From contig JBLDXI010000023.1 in the NCBI GenBank assembly GCA_047495785.1, forward strand, positions 744,001-808,000: 64,000 nucleotides of DNA, written 5' to 3'. The notes under the pieces were generated by a model. It ran no database searches. It was not told where the DNA came from and saw only the letters and a list, made by a program, of their open reading frames with translations. Numbering within the stretch: the stretch's first letter is position 1; each line of letters begins with the position of its first letter. This stretch comes from Lepidodermella squamata. Its lineage: Eukaryota; Gastrotricha. The translations under genes were made by a program, and so were the position numbers. Below are positions 54,688 through 63,790 of the stretch, piece after piece.

Positions 54688-55765
54688 CAAAATATCGAAC
54701 GAGTAGAAAATTTCAAATATTTAGGTAGCACGCTAACATCTGACGGTAGTTGCAGTGCTGATATTAGAAATCGAATAGAAAAGGCTAATATATCATTCGG
54801 AGCTATGAAAAATATATTTTCAGCAATACGAGCTTAAAAATCGAGTCGACTCCATCGAAGAAGTGTTCATGAGAGCTTTTGAACGATATGGAGGCCGCTG
54901 CTTAGCGGCTGATCTTGACATGGCGGAGTATATCAAATACGTCGCCGAAATCGCACCTTCGGATGAAAAAGCCCGTCAAAGCTTGGAGCAAAAATGCCCC
55001 GCCTGGCATTTGCGAAACAAAACCAGAACCGAAATAATCTCAGCTGATAACCGCGTATGGCTAGATATCGAATGCTAAGAACAAAATCAACGAAAAATCA
55101 ACAGAAATCAATGAAAAACGGCATGATGAAAAAAAACATATAAAAATATCCTGTTTTATATATAATTATAACATATGTGATGAAATATTGTTATGGCTTT
55201 TATATTTTTATGAAAGCACAGTGCGGGCATGAGTTAACGCGCCGCGAGTGCCGAGAGGCAAAGGTTGCAAAATAAAATCTTTTTCATGCCAGCTTAAAAA
55301 TCGAGGCCAAAATGAAATGCCTGGACGGCGTGATCGTACCAACCGTGATGTTCCGGTCCGAAGGATGGGCGATGACTCGTGAAGAAGAAAGAAGGCTAGA
55401 GTCTGCCAGATGAAATGTCTCAGGAACATTACCGGAATAAGGCTGGCTGATAGGGTCCGAAATGAAACAGTTAGGAAACAATTTAATACGCACAAATTAG
55501 CAACAAAGGTCGCTAGAATCAATTACGACGGTACGGACACGTAGCAGAGACTCGGAATCGCTATTGAAAATTGAAAGAGGTTAGGTAATGGGACCCACAG
55601 ACGATTCGTGGCAAAGACCCCAGGGCCGTCCCAAACGGCGCTACTCAGACTGCATGAAAAGACAGTTGAAGAAAATTAATATTGAGAATTGGGAAAACGC
55701 CGCTGTATTAGCTCAGAATAGAATTGAGTGGCGTACGAAATTGAAAAATATCACAGTAGTAGTAG
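54688..55765 (+). mobile_element. LINE fragment, RT C-terminal region (plus strand)
   Basis: Pieces with the usual order of RTE/CR1-like LINE ends: VENFKYLGSTLTSDGS and IRNRIEKANISFGAMKNIFS (54700-54840), GWAMTREEERRLES and RNITGIRLADRVRNETVR (about 55360-55480), then QGRPKRRYSDCMKRQLKKIN and EWRTKLKN (55620-55750). It has stops, frameshifts and about 400 bp of unrelated DNA in the middle (54840-55260). Dead. Confidence 0.75.
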
Positions 55766-55776
55766 TATCAGTAAAG

Positions 55777-56040
55777 TCACCTAGCGGGGCGCACTGCCTC
55801 CTCGCATGCCCTCCTCCACTGGTCCCGGTCCCTGGCCGATCCCCAGCTCAGCTCCATGCTGCGCAGGTCACTTTCAATGGTGGCCTGCCATGTAGTTTTT
55901 GGCCGCCCCACCGCCCGGCTGCCCTGTGGCGTCCAACGAAGGGCAACTCGGGGAGTGCGCCTGGCATCCATTCGCAGCACATGTCCCAGCCAGCGAAGTC
56001 GACGGAATTCATAATTCATCTTGCACATTTTCGAGCACCA
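55777..56040 (-). mobile_element. Second LINE 3'-end fragment (minus strand)
   Basis: The minus-strand frame 56028-55777 reads RLRWLGHVLRMDARRTPRVA, GRPKTTWQATIESDLRSME and DRDQWRRACEEAVRPAR, the typical last ORF2 segment of RTE/Jockey-like LINEs. It ends at a short (TAC)n tract (about 55757-55770), as such elements often do. It abuts the plus-strand fragment tail to tail. Confidence 0.8.
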
Positions 56041-56149
56041 TCATCATTCAGCCATGCTGGGTACACCGGAGTGACTTTTATTTCGTTATCTGTACAGGTA
56101 TTTTGTCTTTTTGTTCTAAAATCTTGAAACGAAATAAAGAAGATGTTCG

Positions 56150-56450
56150 GCTCAGAGCCTCGCCGCTCGGAACACATCAAGTCCCCTACAGTGTCTCAGA
56201 GGTAACCTCAAACTCTTGCGGGAACTGCGGCAACGAGGCTGACAGTGACAGCGAGTTCGAGCTTTGTAGCGACGAAGATGATATTTCTGCTGATGATGAT
56301 TAATGTGTTGAGGTGAATATGTGGCGTTAGGAATAAATTAATATCCTGCCTTGAATAAAAGCCCCCTCAAATAATAGCCCGATTTTTTTGACCATTTTTC
56401 GAGTTCGGGACAAAATAATATCCCCGGATACTATTAAATAAAATACGGTA
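56150..56450. mobile_element. One end of a pogo/Tigger-like element inside receptor 10
   Basis: The end AAAATACGGTA at 56440-56450 matches the terminal motif of the element at 18097-19083. Inside it, ATAATAGCCCGATTTTTTTG and ATATCCCC blocks resemble the subterminal repeats. A plus-strand frame ending at 56301 has an acidic C terminus (DSEFELCSDEDDISADDD), as Tigger transposases do. The other end is not found; it was lost or covered by the LINEs. Confidence 0.5.
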
Positions 56451-57368
56451 AGTTTTGTAAAACAGAAAACGGAATCCAGAATCACAAAGATTGCCAACAT
56501 AACGGTGCAAGCAAAGCATGACCTGTCAAGCATTTCTGGAGGAATGAAAAGAGCCCTAAGCGTTAGCAAACTCAGAATAAAGCCAGGACCGAAACAATTC
56601 AATAGGCAATAATCAGCCTTTCGCTTGAATTTCAGGTAGAATGATACTTGAATAATCGCCGAAGCCCAACGCGGAGGCATTGTACAAAGCTGTCCACCTT
56701 TCCATTAGCCGCCAATTCGAATTTTTAGGCATGAAGGTGTTAGAGAATGCTGCCCAGTACTCAGCTGATCCGAAGAAAATTCTGCTTGGATGTTGACTTG
56801 TAGCAATTGATATGGCACAGGTCTGCTCGTCGAATGGGAATTTCCAGAAGTTCATATCGCAGTACGTTGCGAACGTTCCCATTAACATGGATTGAAAAAC
56901 GCCCATAGGTGGTTTGATGTTTGATTGAGAAAAATTTCTCGTGGTCCGACGAATCGTCCAAAGCTGATCCCTGAATGCTGTTCCGAAGAGCAACACTAGG
57001 GCGCCAGTACAACTTTGGGTCTTCATGTTCAAGATCGGATATTTTGTTGGCTGGCCACCAATTCGAAGATGCGTTGTAGACTTCAGCAACACATGGGACT
57101 TGCCATTCCAGGGTAACAACGCCAATGAAGCTAAAATATTCGCCAACATCGTTGATCTCAAGGAATCTATCCAACTGTAGCCAGAATTTAATATTGGTCG
57201 GGATATTATCGAGCTCTTGCGGAGAATTTACTGCTGGGCCTATTCGACAACTCTGAAGCAGAGTTTCGGTAAAGTTTGAGGGTGAAATCGCTAATGCACC
57301 CCGGATAGGTTGGCCATGCTGAACACAAGCGTGAGACGATGAACAATAGAAAAGCGTTTCTTTGTCAT
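56451..57368 (-). pseudogene. Cys-loop receptor 10, frameshifted and cut off in M2
   Basis: It starts at ATG 57368 (MTKKRFSIVHRLTLVFSMAN). The frame breaks near 57300, about 56920 and 56655, the last with a short deletion. Recognisable: VNSPQELDNIPTNIKFWLQL, WQVPCVAEVYNASSNWW, CDMNFWKFPFDEQTC, M1 and the start of M2 (SCFACTVMLAIFVILD). The gene ends after M2 exactly where the Tigger-like end begins; M3 and M4 are gone. A certain pseudogene of the receptor 9/12 group. Confidence 0.9.
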
Positions 57369-58327
57369 TTTATTGTGTTCTACCAAAAGCAACTACGAAT
57401 TTAAATCGGTATTCTCCTGTCGTTTGGAAAAGGTTGTATTAGCGATAGTTTTCGATGTTCCGGAAGTTTACCCATGTTACGAGTTTACGAGGCAGATCCA
57501 CTGGCTTTATAGACTACATAGCGCAGTACTTATAATTGATCAATATTCAAGCAAAAACTGGCAAATATTAAAGCTATTTCGGTCAAATTTTTCGAAGGGC
57601 TTGAATGAATCGGTCATTCGAAAATTCGAAATTTTCATCCAATGGCCAGAAAACAGTAACTGGAACAGTAACTTTGGAAATTTAAAATGTTTGCTAAGCA
57701 GTTCGGTAAATTTGGCAAATTATTCTACAACTGCTGGCAGAATACTACTTCCAGATGTTGCTTATTTCAGTGCTATCATTCAGTGACCAACCGAAAAGCA
57801 GTCCCGGAACCCGTGTAAATGGGTTAAACGTGCTGGAAGACCAAACTCTAAAATCAGCCAAACAGACTCGATACAGCGCCGTAGATCGTAGATGACCGGT
57901 CGTACCGGCGCCGTAGCAACGCCGTAGTTTGAGGAAATTGCAGAAAAATGCGAGGGCTATCATTTTGAGCTGATTAGATGCTGAAATTGTCATTCATCAG
58001 TTAAATTCAATTTCATACAAAAAACAGCGGATCTCTGGAAATTCATTTCAAGGGTACTTGATTTTTTGGCTTTTTTCACGCATTCATCAAGATAGTTTTA
58101 TTTATTACTGGTTCTCTGTGTTCACTGTGTGGAAACTTGTTTTACGAAAAACTATAATAAATAAATTAACGTTTCACAAATCAGAAAACATCAGTTGACA
58201 ACTCCGAAATACTCATTCATAGGTTTGACGACATTTTCATATGTAAGAATGTTTACTGTGGTTAATGTACGGCATGGTAATAATTGCCGAACTTGAAGAA
58301 TTGTCTGACTTATCCACAATCCCCAAT
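57369..58327. other. Upstream region of receptor 10 and 3' flank of receptor 11
   Basis: 57400-57600 resembles the region upstream of receptor 9, including CCGGAAGT (57460), an ETS-type consensus. No separate gene. Confidence 0.4.
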
Positions 58328-59484
58328 TCAATCTTGCTGCTGAAAAAGCCCAATACTAACAACATTCAGTACTATTTGTGTGGTGATGGAACCGATTGCG
58401 AATATGATTTCAACGGTTGTTTGCAAGGTTATTTTTGCACCGAAGAAGCATCGATTCATCCTTACGCTAAAGTTATTGGCTAAAAAGCAGATTAAAGCAG
58501 AATAAAGAACAATGCACATTCCGAACACAGTTTGGCAAAAAACGTAATATGAGGCGAGTACCTTGCTTGGAGTTTTAGGTAAATTCTGTAGAACTGAATC
58601 CTGAATCACAAAAATCGCCAACATAACGGTGCACGCGAAGCATGACCTATCAGGCATCTCTGGTGGGATAAGAAGGGCACTGAGGGTTAGTAAGCTCAGA
58701 ATAAGACCCGGACCGAAGCAGTTCAATAGGTAATAGTCAGCCTTTCGCTTGAATTTCAGATGAAATGAGACTTGAACGATTGACGGGTCATTTTTCACTA
58801 TTTCTCCGAAGCCCAGAGCAGTGCCATTGTACGAAGCAGTCCACCTTTCGGTCAGCTGCCAATTTGAGTTTTGAGGCATGAAGACGGTAGTCAATGCTGC
58901 ACCATATTTAGCTGATCCAAACGCTATTTCGTCCGGGGTTTGATTTGTTATAAATATCACAGCACAACTTTGCTCGTCAAATGGGAATTTCCAGAAGTTC
59001 AAATCGCAGTACGTTGCGAACGTTCCCAGGAAAAAGTATTGAAAAAGACCTGTTGTGGCGAATAGAACAATTTCCCGAGGTCCGCCGAATCCTCCAAAGT
59101 CGATCCTCGAATATTGTTCCGCAACGTAATGCTGGGCCGCCAGTACAAATTTAGGTCTTCGTGGTGAAGAACGGATATTTGCGACGGCCACCATTTTGAA
59201 GATGCGCTGTACACCTCCGCAACACATGGGACGTGCCATTCTAGGATAACAATGCCATTGAAGCTAAAATGTTCGCCTACGTCATCGATCTCGAGGAATC
59301 TATCCAACTGGAGTGTTATGTTGATTTTGGTCGGAATACTTTCAAGCTCTTGCGGAGAATTCACTCCTGGGCCTATTCGGCAATTCTGTAGCAGAGTATC
59401 GGTAAAGTTTGATGGTGAAATCGCTCTTGAACCTCCCAATAGGCAGATAGCCATCATGGTTGCAAGCATGAGATTCCAAGTCAT
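58328..59484 (-). pseudogene. Cys-loop receptor 11, intronless, one 4-bp deletion
   Basis: From ATG 59484 (MTWNLMLATMMAICLLGGSR) the frame is good to about 59065 (DLGKLFY), where four bases present in receptor 7 are missing; the rest continues in another frame (TTGLFQYFFLGTFATYCDLN) through Cys loop, M1, PDR, M2 (SCFACTVMLAIFVIQD), M3, M4 and stop. Apart from this it looks intact. A young pseudogene or an assembly error. Confidence 0.75.
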
Positions 59485-59723
59485 TTCGTTAATCCAAATG
59501 TTGGAACTGATAATCACTAGCTAGAGGTCAAATTTTCTGACTAAATCAAACCTCCAGAATTTTCCAGATTCTACTTGAAAAAGCATTAATATAACTCCAA
59601 AATCGATTGCTCCCTTAACTGTTCAAATAATCAAAATTTTACGGAAAGTGGAAAGTTATCGAGCTAAAGGGGAACCCTGAATAGTTGGCTTTTTAGATTC
59701 AGGAAATTAAAACCCTTTGCAAG

Positions 59724-59753
59724 TGTGAGCTCACCGGCTTTTCCGTTCCACGG
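59724..59753 (-). promoter_or_regulatory. Conserved upstream block of receptor 11
   Basis: TGTGAGCTCACCGGCTTTTC-CGTTCCACGG, about 250 bp before the ATG at 59484; same relative position as in receptors 7 and 8. The preceding AACCCTGAATAGTTGGCTTT is also shared. Confidence 0.5.
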
Positions 59754-59932
59754 CATAGATGTCAAACTCGGATGAGTAAAACTTATCTGAGCGAAAGCCT
59801 GTCATTGCAATGTGCAGGATTCTGGAACGATTGATTGGTAATTCAATTGTACTATGCATGACCCAGGCATGAAACATCTTGGCCATGTAACGTGTAGAAA
59901 CCTTTTAGGGTCGATGTATAAATAACCTGTCG

Positions 59933-60701
59933 CATGAGACGTAGCTAGGACGCCGAAGCTTGAATCCCGCCATACAAAGTGACGTGTTGGCGTTATGCAT
60001 GCTTGAATATTCTGAATAATTTGCCTTTTGTAAAAATTAAATTTTCAGGGTTTAATAAAAATAATTATTTTATTAATCCCTGAAATTTAAAAAATATTAA
60101 TTTGAAAATTCAAAAGGTTTAAAATCGTAGGCGTCGATGGTTACAAAGCTAGAATCAGGTTCCAATAGTACATCTATTGATTTTAGTTTCATGCATTATT
60201 AATAGATAATTTTGAAAATTATTGGCTCGAAGCAGGTGTTGATATCATTTTTTACAATGTGTTGCATTGTAATTAATTATCGATTGATCGCGCCCGGATC
60301 AAGGGCACTTTTAACCTTATTTTGGACAACATGAAATAAGGATTAAAAGAGCGCGAAAATTTAATGAGGTGATTCATCTCATTATTTCCAAAAAGTGACC
60401 TTCATCTTAGTCTGGATATGCAGTGTCAAAGTCCAACTACTTGTTGCTGGGTCGGTCGCGATAGTGGGGCTGGTCGGGTTGGTGGGTGTGATTTTTTTTC
60501 ACACTATGTTAATCAATTGATAGAATCGCGTGCTGCCAAGCCCCCTTCATCCCATTAATGCTATCATATCGACCATCAGAGCAACACGTAGTTGGACTTT
60601 GACTCCGCAAAATCCGGCCTAAGATGTTTGACCCTAATTATTTCTGACAACACTTTTTTCTCGTAAACAACCCAGCTGCGGCGTCCTAGCTACGTCTCAT
60701 G
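59933..60701. mobile_element. TIR element family 1, copy C (8-bp target duplication)
   Basis: 769 bp with ends CATGAGACGTAGCTAGGACG and inverse, flanked by the perfect duplication ACCTGTCG (59925-59932 and 60702-60709). Longer than copies A and B because of an internal insert whose ends are themselves inverted (GTCAAAGTCCAACTAC near 60425 and its inverse near 60590). Non-coding; located upstream of receptor 11. Confidence 0.9.
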
Positions 60702-61484
60702 ACCTGTCGTGCTCTCCTCTCCTCTTCACTAGGTCTTCATATGAAATCTGTAACGTTCAAATTTGAAGTCGTTCAGGGTCGCAGGTCGCGTCAAGCGTCA
60801 TTTGTCGTTTGTCGAGCAATGTAGCAGTCGATCGATAGTATACTACTAACAATCGTAATAAAAATCGCCGCTATGATTCTGACAACTGCTATAATGTTGG
60901 CGATTCGGATGCGGGAAATCGCAGGGAGATTCTGGAAATGTGAAGCTATGAAAGCACAAACAAATAAAATAATAAAAAGCATGCTCAACCGTGGTAGATC
61001 GCGGAATTGGTTTTATTCATGGATTTAAATCAACCACATTTCTACAGATTATATTTGTCGATTTTCTAAATATCGAAACTCTCAAGCGATCAACCAGTTC
61101 ACTATACCAAAGTTAGAATGAGTATCAGACAGGGGCGTAACCAGGAACGTTTTAGGTAGTTGTTGTGTTTCTGAGAGGGAAATCTTCTTTATTCTCAAAA
61201 CCCAAGGTATAAACCTGCCGATTTTCGATAGGAGATCATCGATTCAGGAGTTTTCGCTATCGAGTTTTCGAGCGAAGCGATAACACTTTTGGCAATTTCG
61301 CAATCCTTTCCTCCACATCATAAGCAATTTGAGACTTTTTTTTATAGAAAATAGGCCGAAAAGGGGTTTTAGATTGTTCATTTCTGTAGCTGTTTGAGCA
61401 ACCAAAACTGGCTACGTCACGGGTACCAGGTACCAGAATTTCGATAGGACTTATCTATAAGCAAATGTATACATATGAACATAT
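60702..61484. other. Intergenic between element C and receptor 12
   Basis: Includes GGGGCGTAACCAGGAACG near 61135, a motif also seen (GTGGCGTAGCCAGGATT) at 3990; possibly a dispersed repeat edge. No gene. Confidence 0.35.
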
Positions 61485-62639
61485 TCAATCTTGACGATAA
61501 ATTCCTAGAGTCACAATATTCAAGAGTAGTTGTGAGAGAACGAAGGTGGAGGCGAATATAATTTCCACGGTAGTTTGCAACGTGATTTTGGTTCCGAAAA
61601 AGCATCGATTCATTCTAGCGCTGTAAATGTTCACCAAGAAGCAGATTAACGTCGAATAAATAACAATACACATGCCGAAAAAAGTTTGACAAAACACGTA
61701 ATATGAAGCTATAATCCTGCTTGGAGTTTTTGGCAAGTTTTGTAGAACTGAATCCTGAACCACAAAGAATGCCACCATAACGGTACAAGCATAGCAGGAC
61801 CTGTCCGGCATTTCTGGGGGGATGAAAAGAGCGCTCAATAATAGCAAACTCAGGATGAGACCAGGCCCAAGGCAGTTCAATAGGTAATAATCAGCTTGTC
61901 TCCTGAATGTCAGGTGAAATGAGACTTGCATGATATATGGGTACTCGCCGAAGCCCAAAACGGAGGCATTGTACAATGCCGTCGATTTTTCAACCAGCTG
62001 CCACTTAGAATTATGAGGCATGAAGGTTTTAGAGGATACGGGCCAGTACTCAGCAGATCCGAATACTATTTTGTCTGGCGATTGATTTATAATAATTGAT
62101 ACAGCACAACTTTGCTCGTCAAATGGGAATTTCCAGAAGTTCAAATCGCAGTACGTTGCGAATGTTCCCATGAACATGGATTGAAACAGACCCGTAGGTG
62201 GTTTAATATAGAAAAATCTTGCGTGATCCGACGAGCCGTCCAAAGCTGATCCCTGAATGCTGTTTCTCAGGGAAACGCTGGGATGCCAGTATAAATTGGG
62301 GTCTTCATGATATAGTTCGGATATTTGGGCTGGCCACCATGGTGACGATGCGTTGTAGACCTCTGCAACACAGGGGACTTGCCACTCCAAAACAACAACA
62401 CCGATTAGACTGAGATACTCGCCGAGATCGTCGATTTCGAGGAATCTATCCAACTCGAGATAGGCTTTGATTTCGGTGGGGATGTTTTCGAGCTCTTGCG
62501 GAGAATTCACTCCTGGGCCTATTCGACAACTTTCAAGCAGAGTTTCGGTGAAGTTTGATGGCGACATCGCTCGTGCAATTCCGGATAGGCAGATAACCAA
62601 CGTTAGATTTTGAACAACGAAAGAGCGATTCCTTGCCAT
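61485..62639 (-). CDS. Cys-loop receptor 12, intronless, Val at 9'
   Basis: 384 residues from ATG 62639. Signal about 1-23 (MARNRSFVVQNLTLVICLSG); LLESCRIGPGVNSPQELEN; WQVPCVAEVYNASSPWWPAQ; CDLNFWKFPFDEQSC; M1 (LGPGLILSLLLLSALFIP), PDR, M2 (SCYACTVMVAFFVVQD) with Cys at 2' and Val at 9'; short M3-M4 loop. Intact. A 187-bp MITE lies only 55 bp before the ATG. Confidence 0.85.
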   Translation of the reverse strand: MARNRSFVVQNLTLVICLSGIARAMSPSNFTETLLESCRIGPGVNSPQELENIPTEIKAYLELDRFLEIDDLGEYLSLIGVVVLEWQVPCVAEVYNASSPWWPAQISELYHEDPNLYWHPSVSLRNSIQGSALDGSSDHARFFYIKPPTGLFQSMFMGTFATYCDLNFWKFPFDEQSCAVSIIINQSPDKIVFGSAEYWPVSSKTFMPHNSKWQLVEKSTALYNASVLGFGEYPYIMQVSFHLTFRRQADYYLLNCLGPGLILSLLLLSALFIPPEMPDRSCYACTVMVAFFVVQDSVLQNLPKTPSRIIASYYVFCQTFFGMCIVIYSTLICFLVNIYSARMNRCFFGTKITLQTTVEIIFASTFVLSQLLLNIVTLGIYRQD

Positions 62640-62693
62640 TTTGTTAGTGTTGACTTGTTAGTTTTCGAACCGGAAACCACTATAACAGGGATA

Positions 62694-62880
62694 CCGTAAT
62701 GATGCAAATACTGACCCGTTTAGTAACCCACCTCATTTATTAACCCAGGCAAATTGATGAGCCAGATACATAACCCTACCCTCATTTAATAACCCGGGTT
62801 AAAGCTTAAGGGTTAATAATCCGTATGAGTTAATAATCGCAGTTAATAAAAAGCCCGGGTTAGTATTTGCAGCAATACGG
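62694..62880. mobile_element. MITE with TA duplication upstream of receptor 12
   Basis: Ends CCGTAATGATGCAAATACTG and inverse AGTATTTGCAGCAATACGG, flanked by TA on both sides (62692-62693, 62881-62882). Inner GTTAATAA/AACCCGGG repeats. The CCGTA start and TA duplication resemble the Tigger-like element at 18097. Confidence 0.75.
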
Positions 62881-63029
62881 TAAATGTTTTAGAGTTTATG
62901 AGGTTCAAAATATTCCTGAAGAAACTCGAAAGCTCAAAACTCAAATCTAATGTCTACTTAGAGAGATGCTGGAATGTAAACTTTAACTAATGACAATATA
63001 TTATCTACGCGAGTATGTCGTCGGTGGAT

Positions 63030-63634
63030 CAGTGCTTTGGATTTGATTCGATTTTATTTAGATCCTATTTTCACTGATTTAGATTTAAATGATTGACTGA
63101 TTTTGACTTCCGTTAGGAATGCAATAGGAACGATATAGAAATATCGGATACCGCTAAACTAAGATCTTTCCGTCTTTTCTTCCGATAGGAATTTGCTAAA
63201 TAGAGGGGCGATAGAGGCATTGCATGAATTTTCAAAAACCCCAGATTTGAGAAAATCCTGATTTTTCGGGATTCCTTGGGATTTATCGGTGTCAATGGTT
63301 TGATTTGATTGATTTAGTTCTGTAAAAATGGGAAATTGGTTGATTTTGATCGATTCAAGGAGGTCAGTGATTTAAGCCGTAAATCAAATCAAATCTGACG
63401 TTCTGGGTTTTGGACAAGGGATATTAATAAGCCTGAAGGCTGAACAGCCATCGATATCCGATATCACCCGTTCATGGGTGCTATCTGGCGATAAATACCA
63501 GCAGATCAAAACGAATCCCTCACGGTGAATCAAAATCAATCAAATCAAAAGGGCATCCCGCGTAAATCAATTATTATAAATCTAAATCAGCAAAATTAGG
63601 GCCTAAATCAAATCAAATCAAATCCAAAGCACTG
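63030..63634. repeat. GATTT-rich dispersed element (copy 2, with a second inverted unit)
   Basis: Starts CAGTGCTTTGGATTTGATTC; ends with the inverse AATCCAAAGCACTG at 63634. The first 360 bp align with 5505-5912. The remainder is a partial copy in the opposite direction. Non-coding. Confidence 0.6.
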
Positions 63635-63684
63635 AATCCTACTTTATTTGTAAAACACACTTATCGAACATGAAATAAGGCGTA

Positions 63685-63790
63685 ATAGTAAGAAAACTTG
63701 AAGATTCCATTGCTTTCTAGCGCATTTTAATTGTGTCTGCCGTCATATAGCTTTATCATACATTGTATTGTCTCGGTCGCCAATGAGACA
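63685..63790 (-). pseudogene. Relic of a receptor 5-like Cys-loop gene
   Basis: AGTAAGAAAACTTGAAGATTCC, TTTCTAGCGC-TTT, GTCATA-GCTTT-TCATACAT and GGTCGCCAAT occur in the same order as in 42360-42485 of receptor 5 (coding near the YWRP block). Only about 100 bp remain. Flanking similarity continues to about 63950. Confidence 0.6.

Noticed and set aside
54862-55078. 71-codon plus-strand frame within the LINE fragment
   Set aside because: Not recognisable as RT sequence or as anything else; flanked by broken LINE pieces, so probably unrelated inserted DNA.
55588-56303. Overlapping plus-strand frames of 179 and 134 codons
   Set aside because: They span the antisense of a LINE end and a transposon remnant; only their ends have coding-like features, which are explained by those elements.
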